From positions 1,986,165-2,050,164 of the forward strand of contig JAQFVV010012511.1 in the NCBI GenBank assembly GCA_028023455.1: a stretch of DNA of 64,000 nucleotides, given 5' to 3'. The DNA is from Epiperipatus broadwayi (Eukaryota; Onychophora; Udeonychophora; Euonychophora; Peripatidae). How positions within the stretch are numbered: the stretch's first letter is position 1; each line of letters begins with the position of its first letter. The notes under the pieces were generated by a model. It did not search any database and was not told where the DNA came from. It saw nothing but the letters and a program-made list of their open reading frames with translations. Both the position numbers and the translations under genes were made by a program. This document shows, piece by piece, positions 48,116-58,780 of the stretch.

Positions 48116-49648
48116 AGCACTTTAGTAGCTATAAATGTAAATTTAAACGATTAATTTTTAATTGTATTTTTTGTTAGAAGGATTTTCAAGTATAATAGTC
48201 ATTTCCTTATTAAAGAGAATATAACTTTATAGTGATTATTTTTAAATGATTTTGCAATTAATTTCTATACGTGTAAAATTCTAAAGCTACCATGTGTGCA
48301 TTTTCTATCTTACAGCAAATAATTTAAATTTTTATATATGAATATTATACTTGAAAGCATATTTGTCTATCCACAAATTATGAAAACATAATTAATACTG
48401 AGTGTGCATTATTTTATAGATGCAATGCTAATTATTTTTATAACGTATTTAAAAAAATGATCTACTTAACATTAAACATATATAAACGATGAGCTTGAGA
48501 TAAGAAGTTACCTCTGACTTTATCTTTGTTTATAAAGTAGGACTACTGAAAGTTTTGTAGCAGTAGATGTTAATAACATTATATGTATATATATTCTAGA
48601 GTATTTTTATTATATATATATGGGGGGCGTGGGCGTGAATATTATTATGAATCTTGTGTTGTTTTGTTACTTATATTTTTAAAATTTGGGGGGGGGGGAA
48701 TTAAAATAGATATTAGATTAATCCATTTTCCGTTTATTTTGCCATACAAAATAAAAACTGTATTTTATAATAAATGTTAGAAAAGATGAAGCCGGAGATT
48801 CTAGAGAAAATAATCAGAATGCTGGCTAGCAAAAATTTAATTCTCCAGGATTTAATAGAACATTGTAAAAAAAAAAAGTTTTAATTGTGGAATGAATCAC
48901 TATCATTAAAGAAAAAGTGGCAAATATGGCTATATATACTGATAGCATTTGGGTCTTGTCTTGAAGTGTTAATATATCTTACTATCTCATAAGTAAATCT
49001 GAATCTCAGTTCCATAAACCTGGAAATTTTTTCAGTTTTAATCAAACTTCAAAATTATTTTTTCAGGTAGATGGCCCATAGCCAGCCTACTATCATCCAA
49101 TATTTGTTTGTAAATGGATATCTAATTAATCTCATTTAAAAAGTAAAACAAACATAAAAAAATCCTTAAACTCTTATCATTCAGTAACTGGAAAAATGCT
49201 ACATTTATCTTTATTAATAAGATTTAACGTATAAAAAAATTAAAATACATACCTATGTAATATTTTCTGAATTTGGACAATATGTAATCGTTAAATAAGT
49301 ATTTGTTCTGATAGTAGGATACTATTACTAATTATTGTTTCTCTAAAAAACAATTATGAATTGGTGTGAGAAGCTTGACTTATCAATTAATGAATCAAAT
49401 ATATATAACTGCATGATCTCAATGTATCAATTGATATCAAAACATATAAAATTCAGAAAAAAATAGCATCTGTATTAGTTAGATCAAATTGTCTTAAACT
49501 GAAAAATATGTCTTAAAACTACCTAAGAATCTTTGCTCTTTAAAGAACAAAAAGTAATCTAAAGTATCTCATAGGTCATACGGATCTTTATTATTATTTA
49601 TATAAGTTCAATGGTATTATATAATTAGATAATCATTTATAATATTTT
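48116..49648. other. AT-rich interval with G-rich tracts
   Basis: No gene recognised. Contains GGGGGGCGTGGGCGTG at 48621-48636 and a G run near 48689-48698, both unusual in this AT-rich setting. The 65-codon frame at 48583-48780 only reads through these tracts. Confidence 0.4.
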
Positions 49649-49662
49649 AATAATCATGTTCA
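49649..49662. repeat. RTE target-site duplication, copy 1
   Basis: aataatcatgttca, repeated at 50220-50233, directly after the GAT-rich tail of the RTE-like insertion. Confidence 0.9.
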
Positions 49663-50219
49663 GATGGAAACATAATGGAGGAAATTAATCATAAAATTAA
49701 ACTTGGTTGGAGTGCTTTTGGTAGAAATAACTTGATACTAAAAGGAAATATGCCTATGTGTTTGAAAAGGAAGGTTTTTAACAAATGTGTTTTATCAGTT
49801 TTTACTTATGGATCTGAGACTTGGACACTTAATAGAAGAGCAATACAGAGACTTCAGACCACTTAGAGAAGTATGGAGAGATGCATGTTGGGAGTAACAA
49901 GAAGAGATCGAAAATGCAATGTATGGGTAAGAGAACAAACAGGTGTTACTGACCTCATTTAAAAAATTAAAAGATTGAAGTGGAGTTGGGCTGGACATAT
50001 TTCTAGAAGAGATGATAGTAGATGGACAATTGAAATCTTAAACTGGATTCCAAGAGATCGTAAAAGACCCAGAAAGGGACCACATGCAAGATGGATGGAT
50101 GAAATAAGAAAGGGTGCAGGGGTGATGTGGAGAAGAGAAGCTAAAGATCAGAGAAGATGGATTGAACTTGGAGAGATCATCCTGCAGTGGATTGATAATG
50201 GTTGAGGATGATGATGATG
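49663..50219 (+). mobile_element. RTE-like element, 5'-truncated, 14-bp target duplication
   Basis: A 557-bp insertion bounded by an exact 14-bp duplication. It contains only the C-terminal part of the ORF plus a very short 3' end with a (GAT)n-type tail (GGATGATGATGATGA). A coding region running almost to a microsatellite-like tail is typical of RTE/BovB-type LINEs. The exact duplication and nearly open frame suggest it is one of the youngest insertions in the window. Confidence 0.92.
49675..50205 (+). pseudogene. RTE polyprotein C-terminus with two in-frame stops
   Basis: One frame runs from MEEINHKIKLGWSAFGRNN to WIELGEIILQWIDNG with only two stops, TAG at about 49864 (after QRLQTT) and TAA near 49963 (after VTDLI). 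Segments: FTYGSETWTLNRRAIQ, MLGVTRRDRKCNVWVREQ, LKWSWAGHISRRDDSRW, NWIPRDRKRPRKGPHARW, AGVMWRREAKDQRRW. This is the conserved post-RT tail of RTE-like proteins; it has no catalytic RT residues. Same family as 23.06-23.44 and 31.6-32.3 kb. Confidence 0.88.
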
Positions 50220-50233
50220 AATAATCATGTTCA
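50220..50233. repeat. RTE target-site duplication, copy 2
   Basis: Second copy of aataatcatgttca. Confidence 0.9.
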
Positions 50234-50459
50234 TTTTGTTTGAGATATTAAGTCCAATGATTATCATGTAACTATCTACTATATTAAATAAGTATATCCA
50301 TTGCTTTAAATTTGCTTTTATGATATATAGCAAAAAGTTTGTTGAATAATGTTTTTTGTGACATAGAACTGGAAAAAACTTATATGATTATAAGAAAAAA
50401 AAAGGGTATCAAAAAAGTTCATAAGGATAACAATATAGTAGAACATTTGATATAAAATC

Positions 50460-51420
50460 TATCTTGGGCCCTGGGATATTAATTTTGTATTAGAAAAAAA
50501 AACTTTCAAGACTATGTTTTGCAATCTTGGGATTCATAAATGAGCCCATTATTGTTTGCATTAAATAACTGAATGATTAAAATCAAGACCTCTATTGATT
50601 TTCATGAAAGTAAATGACAGAGTTAGGTTCTAAGTTTTATAAGAAGATATATGTGGACCTGAGTAAATGAAATAGTGTGGAATAATGAAAAAATAAAACT
50701 AAACTAAAACTAGTCTTGAATGCATGCAAGTTCTTCTACAAAGTAGATAGTCCAAAATTATATAAAATTATTGAAAATTAATAATGAAAAATGTTGTTAA
50801 TACTAGTATAGAGATAAATAAAAAAACAATTGTTTGAAATAGATAAAGACTGGTTATTTAAGTGTCATTATCTCTAAAGAATTGTTTTATTGAAGGATTG
50901 TGTAATTGATATTGGTGTAAATTTGAAAACAGACTTGATGACTAAAGTATGAAAAAGACATTACAGGTTGCTGAAACAAGACTACTGGGAAGTTTCCATA
51001 TTGTGATAAAAATGAATAATGACTTGATAAAGTAGATGATAATTATAGTATAATGGGGGGGGGGATATTATTAAATTATGTTTTGAGGATGTGATTAAAA
51101 AAATAATGGCTATGTAGGTAATTAAAAAAAAATAAGTGACACTAATAATGAAATCATTTGTAAAGAAAATCTAGACTCATATTAATGTGAAAATGCTGTA
51201 TCCCTGCTGATGTGTGTGACTTACAATTAGTTAAGGTATATGCCAAGAATGTGGAATATGTCTTTTAACATTGTAAATGTTTTTTTATTAGAATCATTAA
51301 AGAACTGCCTGAATGGTTTACTATAAAGAGAAAACTAACAGGCCTGAAAGTTAAACATCCATGAATCACTGCCAATTAGTATTTGAATATTATATGAGCT
51401 TTGTGAATGGCAAATCATTT
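50460..51420 (+). pseudogene. Possible very old LINE remnant
   Basis: The plus-strand sequence is purine-rich, like the decayed LINE copies elsewhere, and short translated patches (LYKIIEN, VCDLQLVKVYAKNVEYVF, HCKCFFIRIIKELPEW) recall the post-RT and zinc-binding tail of LINE ORF2 proteins. No single motif is conclusive. A G run of about 10 lies near 51056-51064. Treat as tentative. Confidence 0.3.
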
Positions 51421-52570
51421 GTGATTTATTATTATAGAACTAGATCCTATTCATTTACAATAATCATTTGCATATTTTTGCATAATCAGTATAAAGGCCT
51501 CATAATACAGAGATAGCACATTTACTTATTATGCCATAATTTGACTTTAAATTCAGAACTGAAAGAACTTGAAAATTTTTTAAGCTAGAAATTTTTTCCC
51601 AGTCTGATAACTCATAATTAATCTAACTAACTATTCAGGAATCGTCTGTGAAATATTATTTAGCTAGAAGATTATACAATAATAGTAAAAAAATATCCAA
51701 ATTCTCACCATCTGATAATTAACAAGCCTAGTAAGAAAAACCTTTTCCTTCCTTTATTCCTTTGCTATGAGGGATTATCTTTGCTCCATAATTTATCATA
51801 ATTTAGACAATCAATATATGTTTACATTCTTGAAGACTACTCTAGGGTTTTATTTCAAATTGATTTATTCATTTATATATATGTGTGTGTTTTAATATTA
51901 ATAATAGAAGTGAAGCCTTTTGATATTTCTTTTTTTTTTTTCTGAAACTAAATTAAAAAAATAATGGCAGATTATTGATTTTTTCTTATTAGATGATGAA
52001 TTAGGTAAGTAATAAAAAATGATGTCATATCATTTTATTGGAAATTTATTTATTGAGAATTGTTGAAATGTTACATAGTAATATTTTAGTTCTATTTAAA
52101 AATTTTAAGTATTGACTTTTTTCGTTAATAGATAATCTTCTAAACTTGATCTTAAATCTTTAAAGATTAATAGTAAATAGAATGAGTCATAAACTATTGA
52201 TGCGGGATTTGATTCATGCTTTATTTAAAAAGATTTTTCATTGAAGGCTCTGCCTACTTTTATTATAGTAGGTCAAGTCATGCAGCCATTATACAATAAT
52301 TTCCGAATGCTTTTTTTGGTATGTGTGACTTTGTTCTGTAACATATTCACAATGAATTATTGGGTTGTCGTATTCTTGGAACAATTTGTCATAACCCCTT
52401 CTCATGTTTGATCTTGCTAAAATATTTAAAGAATGTATACTTTAAATAAATTAATTTGTTACTTTTTTAAAAAGTGAATATTAACTACGGTTCTTAACCA
52501 ACTTTCAGTAATTTAATACTTAACTGATTTCAAAATTACTGAACATTAAAAAAATAATCGTACAAACGGA
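51421..52570. other. AT-rich interval
   Basis: Nothing recognised. Confidence 0.35.
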
Positions 52571-52705
52571 GGCTGCAACAACAGCTCTATCCATTTGATA
52601 ATCTGATATTTATTTATTTATTTTGTTTTGCTCAACTAGAAATCAATCCAGGAAACTAAGCCCTTTAGTCCACATTCTGTCAGCTAAACTGTGAGGCTCT
52701 GAATA
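52571..52705 (-). mobile_element. tRNA-derived SINE remnant (family B)
   Basis: The minus strand has a decayed head with an A-box-like region near 52690, then TTCCTGGATTGATTTCTAGT (B-box-like, near 52655-52636) and GAGCAAAAC, matching copies at 48.0 and 56.1 kb. Boundaries approximate. Confidence 0.45.
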
Positions 52706-53138
52706 TTATAGAGCCAGGTGGAATAAATAAATAATCATATGCTTAATTGTTTAGAGATTATGTGATGTTAAATACTCAAAATGGAAGTTGAGCACAACAG
52801 TTCAATTGAATAAACAAAATGAGTGTGTGTGTTTTTACTTTATATATTTACAAGAAGATCCAGAAACCTTCAGGTTAATCCTATCACTTTACCAATGTGC
52901 TAAATTATGCAGAATATCAAAAGAAAATATTTGGTTATCATTGATAGTAAAATTATGCTTAAATGTGATTATGTTGAAACAACTGATCTAGTGTGATAAC
53001 TTCTGCATACCCTTACATATATACACACATCATATTAGCTTACAATAAATTCTTTTATAAAAAAATTATGTCCCAAGTTATTAGTGATAGATTTTTCATA
53101 TATGAGGCTATTATAATATTAAAATATTAGAATAATTA
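52706..53138. other. AT-rich interval
   Basis: Nothing recognised; the 67-codon frame 52788-52991 shows no domain. Confidence 0.35.
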
Positions 53139-53830
53139 ATAATACTTTAAACAGGCTTTAACCTGTGTTCAATGCACTTTAAAATTCATAATAATCAAGC
53201 ACATTTTGCCGACAGAGGAACCTTCCAAACCATGACACAAGATAGCGACTTTTATAAAGATAAGAGCAGCCATCTTATCTTTAACCTAAATGTTCACTTA
53301 TATAGGTGAATCTGAAGCATCTTCATTTGGAGGCGTGAAGTTATTTTCTCTACTGCTTGATTATTACAAATTTTAAAGTGCATTGAACACAGGTTAAAAC
53401 CTGCTTAAAGTATTTACATATGCCTTCTGTGTGCTCAATAAATTAATTACTACTTTTCAATAGTTTATAGAATTTCCAACATTAAGATCGTAATATTAGC
53501 TCGCTGTAAATCACAAGATTTCACGTATGTTAATTTGTAAAGGAAATAGTGAACTTAAATAGTGGAGAAAACAACAACTTCATGCTTTCAAATCAAGATG
53601 CTTCAGATTCGCCTATATTAGTGGACATTTAGGTTAAAGATAAGATGGCCACTCTTATCTTTATAAAAGTTGCTGACTTGTGTCATGGTTTGGAAGGTCC
53701 CTCTGTCAGCAAAATGTGCTTGATTATTACAAATTTTAAAGTGCATTGAATACAGGTTAAAACCCATTTAAAGTATTTACATATGCTTTCTGTGCACTCA
53801 ATAAATTAATTACTACTCTTCAATAGTTAA
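53139..53830 (+). mobile_element. Foldback retroposon, rearranged, same family as 39.1 kb
   Basis: Left arm about 53139-53340, right arm about 53578-53780, reverse complements. The tail segment (GATTATTACAAATTTTAAAG through CTCAATAAATTAATTACTAC and CAATAGTT) occurs twice: after the left arm (53362-53466) and at the right end (53725-53830). Shared blocks with 39.09-39.59 kb include GATAAGATGGCCA, CAAATCAAGATGCTTCAGATTC, AAGGTCCCTCTGTCAGC and CTGTAAATCACAAGATTT. It looks like a recombined or template-switched dimer. The target duplication is not clear. Confidence 0.8.
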
Positions 53831-54630
53831 TAATAAAATTTGGTTTCAATCATAAATTGAGTAGTACTGTCAAATTTATGTGATTGTCTCACATGGTAAA
53901 AAATAGTAAAAATATTTTCAATATGGGTTTTATATTTTTAGAAAATTTCTTAAATATTCATAGATATATTATATTCTGCTATTGTTATCATATTTTGTTA
54001 TGGTTAGTCATAACTCATCAGTTTAAATTACAAGGTGTGTTATCGATTTAATAAATTATTATAAATGAAAAGTTATACATATAGAGTCTTACAAAACCTG
54101 GCACAAATTCTGATTCTACCAATTAATGGCAATCAAAAATACATAGCATCAAAAGAAATTAATCAATTATCCTGGTTTTCAGAAAGGAGGCATAACATAA
54201 TTAAATGCAAACTAATACTATTAAACATTTTACAACCATCATGAATCAACCATATTATAATTAATTATCATTAATAATAACAATATTTTATTATGATCTG
54301 TGATAATAATTTTTAATCACATGGCTAGTTGTTGCAAACAGTCATTGCTCTATAATTTTGTTATATCTAGGTAGTCAAAGTTACCAAAATTTTGTTTCAT
54401 GATGGCAAGATTCAACTAATTTAAACTTAGGCACATGAAGATAACCAAAGACACTGTTACAGTCAATACCATGGCAATGTACTCAGCAATATTAATTTTA
54501 ATAAATGTCATCATTAATTGATTATAACACTGAAAAATCAGCCATATAATTTGGTTATATTCTGGTAAACACTTGACATTATAAAGCTATAATTATATTG
54601 TTCTGTATTACACAACAGAAGATAATCAAA
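53831..54630. other. AT-rich interval
   Basis: Nothing recognised. Confidence 0.35.
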
Positions 54631-54632
54631 AT

Positions 54633-54838
54633 ATCATTTAATTAATTCATTGTGTTTGTTTGATATTTGACTAATTTTTCATATTTTAATATAATAGATA
54701 CTTTTACTCAAATTAATATGATTGCAAATAGATCAAAAATAATATAGATCATTTAATTAATTCATTGTGTTTGTTTGATATTTGACTAATTTTTATTCAA
54801 ATTAATATAATTGCAAATAGATCAAAAATAATATAGAG
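54633..54838. repeat. Tandem duplication, period 115 bp
   Basis: Unit 1 is 54633-54747, unit 2 is 54748-54838 with a deletion of about 24 bp. Nearly identical otherwise (ATCATTTAATTAATTCATTG, TTGCAAATAGATCAAAAATA in both). Non-coding, recent. Confidence 0.9.
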
Positions 54839-55018
54839 ATTAAAACTATAAAAGAAATTAAATAAATAGTTACTCAGAAGGTCATCTGATGTTCAACAAT
54901 CAAAAGTAACAGGTTGAACTTCAAGTTAGAAATTATTTATTCTAGAATGTGTTATACTATCAGCTAAATAACACAGATCATTAAGATATTTGATAAACAG
55001 GTTTTAAGACACTGCTGA

Positions 55019-55049
55019 AAGCAACCCCCCCCCCGCCCCCCAAAAAAAA
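55019..55049. repeat. C-rich and A-rich simple tract
   Basis: A run of C interrupted by one G (about 55026-55041), followed by A9. Similar isolated C or G runs occur near 4131, 48689 and 51056. Confidence 0.8.
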
Positions 55050-55284
55050 ACTTTAGAAGAACTGATCTTATCCTTAATAACATTATATATATAATCATTT
55101 AGAATGTCATATTTTTACTGGTTAAAATAAACATTAGTTCGATAAAGTATTGCACTAAAACAAATTCTAATATATACAGTATATAGGGTATATGAGCACA
55201 GACTTTCACACGCCTCACCACTCTTCTCTCTATCTCATAACACTGATACACTTGAACACATATATGTTGAAAAGATAAATAATC

Positions 55285-55328
55285 ACCAATATATGTATTT
55301 CATGCTAAACCAGCAATCATCAGTTGGT
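55285..55328 (-). ncRNA. Hammerhead ribozyme-like motif, left arm of palindrome
   Basis: Minus strand: stem I ACCAA (55328-55324), CTGATGA (55323-55317), stem II TGCT/AGCA with a GGTTT-type loop (55316-55302), GAAA (55301-55298), stem III AUA/UAU closed by a CA loop, cleavage triplet ATA, then TTGGT (55289-55285) completing a perfect 5-bp stem I. All core positions fit a type-I hammerhead; ATA is a less favoured but permitted cleavage triplet. Confidence 0.72.
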
Positions 55329-55626
55329 CCAGATTATCATCTCTACACATATATGCTATAAGTGCTCAGATTATATTAAGATAGTCAATCTTCATACTTT
55401 AATGGACAGGCTTCAATCTACTCCACATTCCAACTCTTCAACCGTCCATCGAATTGAAAATCTGATGATGGAATACTCAAAGTCCATCACCAGATTTTCA
55501 ATTGGATGGACGGTTGAAGAGTTGGAATGTGGAGTAGATTGAAGCCTGTCCATTAAAGTATGATGATTGGCTATCTTAATATAATCTGAGCACTTATAGC
55601 ATATATGTGTAGAAATGATAATCTGG

Positions 55627-55670
55627 ACCAACTGATGATTGCTGTTTTAGCATGAAATACGTATATTGGT
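55627..55670 (+). ncRNA. Hammerhead ribozyme-like motif, right arm of palindrome
   Basis: Stem I ACCAA (55627-55631) with TTGGT (55666-55670), CTGATGA 55632-55638, stem II TGCT/AGCA around GTTTT (55639-55653), GAAA 55654-55657, stem III with a CG loop (55658-55665), cleavage triplet ATA. Compared with the left-arm copy the two differences fall in the stem II loop and the stem III loop, leaving all stems and the core unchanged. Confidence 0.72.
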
Positions 55671-56034
55671 GATTATTTATCTTTTCAACATATATGTGTT
55701 TAAGTGTATCAGTGTTATAAGATAGAGTGGAGAGTGGTAGAGCGTGTGAAAGTCTGTGCTCATATACCCTATATATTACATATATAGACACAGGTATATA
55801 ACAAACCTGTGTTTCAGTTAATATATACAATGTAAAATACTGTATAAGAATTTATTACCTTATAATTTATGATGTTTGTCATTTAACATTTTTTAAATAA
55901 TAATAAGAAAGACTGTTGTATAGTTAAAATTGTCAGTTGGATCAGAAAATTTAATAATTATATTTTATTTAATTCATAAATTTTAAATACTGTTTATATT
56001 AGAATGTTATATAGTATGTATGTAATCAGATGTT

Positions 56035-56190
56035 GGTTGCTTAATAAGTCATGTGATATTTGAGCATCCAATGAGAGATTGTGCCTAATAGTTTTATTTA
56101 GTTGATTAAATTGACTTTTACTTTACTCAGCTAAAAATTGATCCAGAAATCTCTTTAACCTTTTATCATACCATTTTTCTAAACTCCACA
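56035..56190 (-). mobile_element. tRNA-derived SINE remnant (family B)
   Basis: On the minus strand, TTCTGGATCAATTTTTAGCT (B-box-like, about 56142-56123) follows a decayed A-box region near 56175; the body includes CTCTCATTGGATGCTCAAAT and CACATGACTTATTAAGC, matching the 4.8-kb copy. Old copy. Confidence 0.5.
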
Positions 56191-57069
56191 GATAATAATT
56201 TATATAGATATATTAAAAAAAAAAAAACTTCCCAATTTTTAGCATCTTTTAATTATTTTTAAAAGCATTTGCTGAAGAAAGTCAGCGATCATTTTTTTCA
56301 AATTATTTCCACTTTAAATCTATTAATTTTAATCAATGAGTAAAACAATTATTTTTAATTTTTTTTTATATATAACATTAACATTACATTAGTATAATTT
56401 TAATATTGCTAAAATAAATTCGAATAAATTTTTATTATTATGAATGAGAGTATTTAATCACTTTTTATTAGCTTATTGTAAAAATAAGATATAAAACATT
56501 ATATATAATATCTGTATTCTGAACTATTAGCTAAGATACTACAAGGCTTACTGGATCAGTTTCAACATGTTTTATCAATTTTGTCAAGTCACAAATATTA
56601 CTAAACACAAATTAGAATAGGTTTGAGTCTTATTTCTATTAAGCAGATTTTATTTGTTTCACTTTAAAGTATGAAAGATGGAACACATATAATTATTAAA
56701 TGTGATGCTTTTTATAGTTAATAAGCACACATATAATTATATAACATCTTCCAAGAAGATTTCATTATACTACACTAGAGCCATTTATTATAAACCTGAC
56801 TAATTAATGAATGTCAGATTACACTATTCAAGGTAATACCTAGTATGAAGTAAACTATTCTTGGATGCATTTGAGTACACTGAGAAATTATGTGATATTG
56901 TTAGTATATTTAATATCTTATAAAGACAATGAGTTAATTACGAATAGTTAAATTCTTTTATTCATAACTATATTAGATGATATTGTTCTGCAATATATTT
57001 ACTATATAATTAGTTATATATTTTTCTTCTTCTTCCCTTTCTTATTATTGATTTCTATTTTAAAATATA
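56191..57069. other. AT-rich interval
   Basis: Nothing recognised. Confidence 0.35.
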
Positions 57070-57297
57070 CCATTTACTCTTTCTTAAACACTTTATCAAT
57101 ACTCTTTATTTAAATCAAAACTAATAGTTTGTTTATTTTGTGTATTTAATTATGTACATGAATATGTGTATAGGTGTATTAATTATATAGTTATATATTT
57201 GGATATTGTAGCTCTGATGATGACTGCAGGACAGTTGAAACTGTTACTTTTGATTTAAATAAATAGTATTGATATTAAGAAAGTGTAAATAGTATGT
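57070..57297. mobile_element. Small element with about 60-bp inverted ends and a hammerhead-like core
   Basis: 57070-57132 and 57239-57297 are imperfect reverse complements (TTTGATTTAAATAAATAG on the right; complement on the left). Just inside the right arm, CTGATGA (57212-57218) is followed by GACTG/CAGTT pairing and GAAAC (57235-57239), resembling a hammerhead core. I could not pair stem I, and the stem II start has an extra T, so I do not call a ribozyme here. Confidence 0.5.
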
Positions 57298-57762
57298 TAA
57301 TTAGTTATATTATATTGTAACAGTCAAATATGTACATTCGCATAACAAAATCTAGAACTTTAGTAAATCAACTCAAGGCCAACCAGAATACGGTGGTGAA
57401 ACCACAGTTCTGATATAGTCCTAGTTCCTTTACTATTGCTCAGAGATTTACCACCTTACAGATTGACACATATGAGGCCACAGCAGTATTCTCCTTTATC
57501 ACATGCTGGCATTAGAACATTAGTAAAGCAGAGACTATGGGGAAAGTTGATATTCTAACTAGTACACCTATATAGATATTGTGTGGCTAGGATATATTAA
57601 ATAAGGAAGTGATTCTTAATAACTAATAATAAATAATAAATAATGACTTAATGATGAGCAACATTGAGACATGACACAGTAGTTAAATTTAAAATTAATT
57701 TAATAAAAGTTAAATATTGAAATTATAAATGAAATAATAAATACAATGCCTATATGCATTGT
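57298..57762. other. AT-rich interval
   Basis: Nothing recognised. Confidence 0.35.
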
Positions 57763-58100
57763 CTCACTCACAGGTGATTAAGGGATACAGTTTAATTTAA
57801 GTTTTGGGTTCACATGCAGGTGATGGTTTTGTAAATACAATTCTTTATGGCTGAGTTATACATAGCTTGATTTACATATATATGTGGAGAGTAAAATTAC
57901 TCACAGGTGATATTAAATTTCTAGTTACAAATTATTTGATTTATCATATATATGTATATCATTCGCAGGTGATGATTTTAGGTATAAGCATTTCCGGTTT
58001 ATATATAGCATTTCTAATCACTCGCAGGTGATTGTAGTTTTTAGGTTACAAATACTTTTAATTTATTTAGCTATATATCTATCTCTCACAGGTGATGAAG
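57763..58100 (+). repeat. Degenerate tandem array with a CAGGTGA motif
   Basis: CAGGTGA occurs six times: 57771, 57817, 57904, 57966, 58025 and 58089, usually preceded by TCAC, TCGC or TTCGC. The last four are 59-64 bp apart, and the spacers share TTACAAAT and TTTATATATAGC-like blocks. A decayed minisatellite of about 62-bp period is the simplest reading. CAGGTG is also an E-box of the type bound by Snail/ZEB proteins. Confidence 0.7.
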
Positions 58101-58379
58101 AAATTATAGGTTGGAATTTACATTTTCATGATCCTTAATATTACTTTATAAATTTAGTGAATTTACTCATGACTATCTATGCCTAGTTTATGCTATATAA
58201 CAGGATCTAGATTTGCTTTAGAGCTAGTAGAAGTGATTATAAACATTTATAAAGAACATAATATTTTATTAAGCATGAATATTTAATATATTCTCTATAT
58301 AGCTAATATGCCTATGAAATTAGATTCAAACTCAGATCAAAGCTGAAAAATACAATTATTATGGCAGTCAGACTTCAGA

Positions 58380-58780
58380 TACCAGGGCGTATAGAAAATA
58401 TACAATTCTATGTCCCTGCATCTTGTATGTGTACCTTTTTCATGGGATTTGTACCAAGTAACCGGTTCCCTTTTACCAAACTCATTGCTGTGGAAATAGA
58501 AGACATTTTAGTCTGGATGATCAAACAACTAATATAAGTGGGGAGTCTCATGCTCCATTCCTGAGGATGCAGAATGGGGAGGTGCGAACCCATCCACCAT
58601 CTGGAGAAGGTAGTTGTCCGAACTAAGAGTAATGGTGTAGCCCTAACACATATGCCCATTAAAGAATACAGCAACAAGTGAGTACACCAGTGTTTCTTAA
58701 GGACACATACAGTGTTTCTTAAGGACACATATGCACCACTGACAACATTATTATATAATAAAGTTAAAATGCTAAACAAT
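58380..58780. other. GC-richer island, unassigned
   Basis: Clearly less AT-rich than its flanks. It has an open frame of 123 codons on the minus strand (58779-58408), without recognisable domains and mostly in simple hydrophobic context. A 22-bp tandem duplication lies inside (58689-58732, AGTGTTTCTTAAGGACACAT twice). It could be an exon, a repeat fragment or an old element; I cannot decide. Confidence 0.4.

Larger units (their letters stand above)
55176..55818. mobile_element. Nearly perfect 2 x 297-bp palindrome with a hammerhead-like motif in each arm
   Basis: Left arm 55176-55472 and right arm 55483-55779 are reverse complements with only scattered mismatches around a 10-nt loop. A 39-bp tail with its own mini-hairpin (ACACAGGT/ACCTGTGT) follows. 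Possible target duplication: taatatatacag (55168-55179) and taatatatacaa (55819-55830). Each arm contains a compact hammerhead-like motif 110 bp from the outer end. The mirrored 72-codon frames in it are a by-product of the palindrome. The high arm identity means recent formation, gene conversion or selection for pairing. Confidence 0.85.

Noticed and set aside
48583-48780. 65-codon frame
   Set aside because: Runs through TA and G tracts, has no domain, and its composition is explained by simple sequence.
55324-55631. Two similar 72-codon frames on opposite strands
   Set aside because: They are the same sequence read from both arms of the palindrome; the near identity of the peptides is a consequence of inverted repetition, not of coding.
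57206-57245. Third hammerhead ribozyme
   Set aside because: Core sequences are present, but stem I does not pair and stem II begins with an unpaired T, so it is only reported as a candidate worth checking.
57763-58100. CRISPR array
   Set aside because: The repeated motif is only 7-11 bp, spacing is irregular and spacers resemble each other; the genome is eukaryotic.
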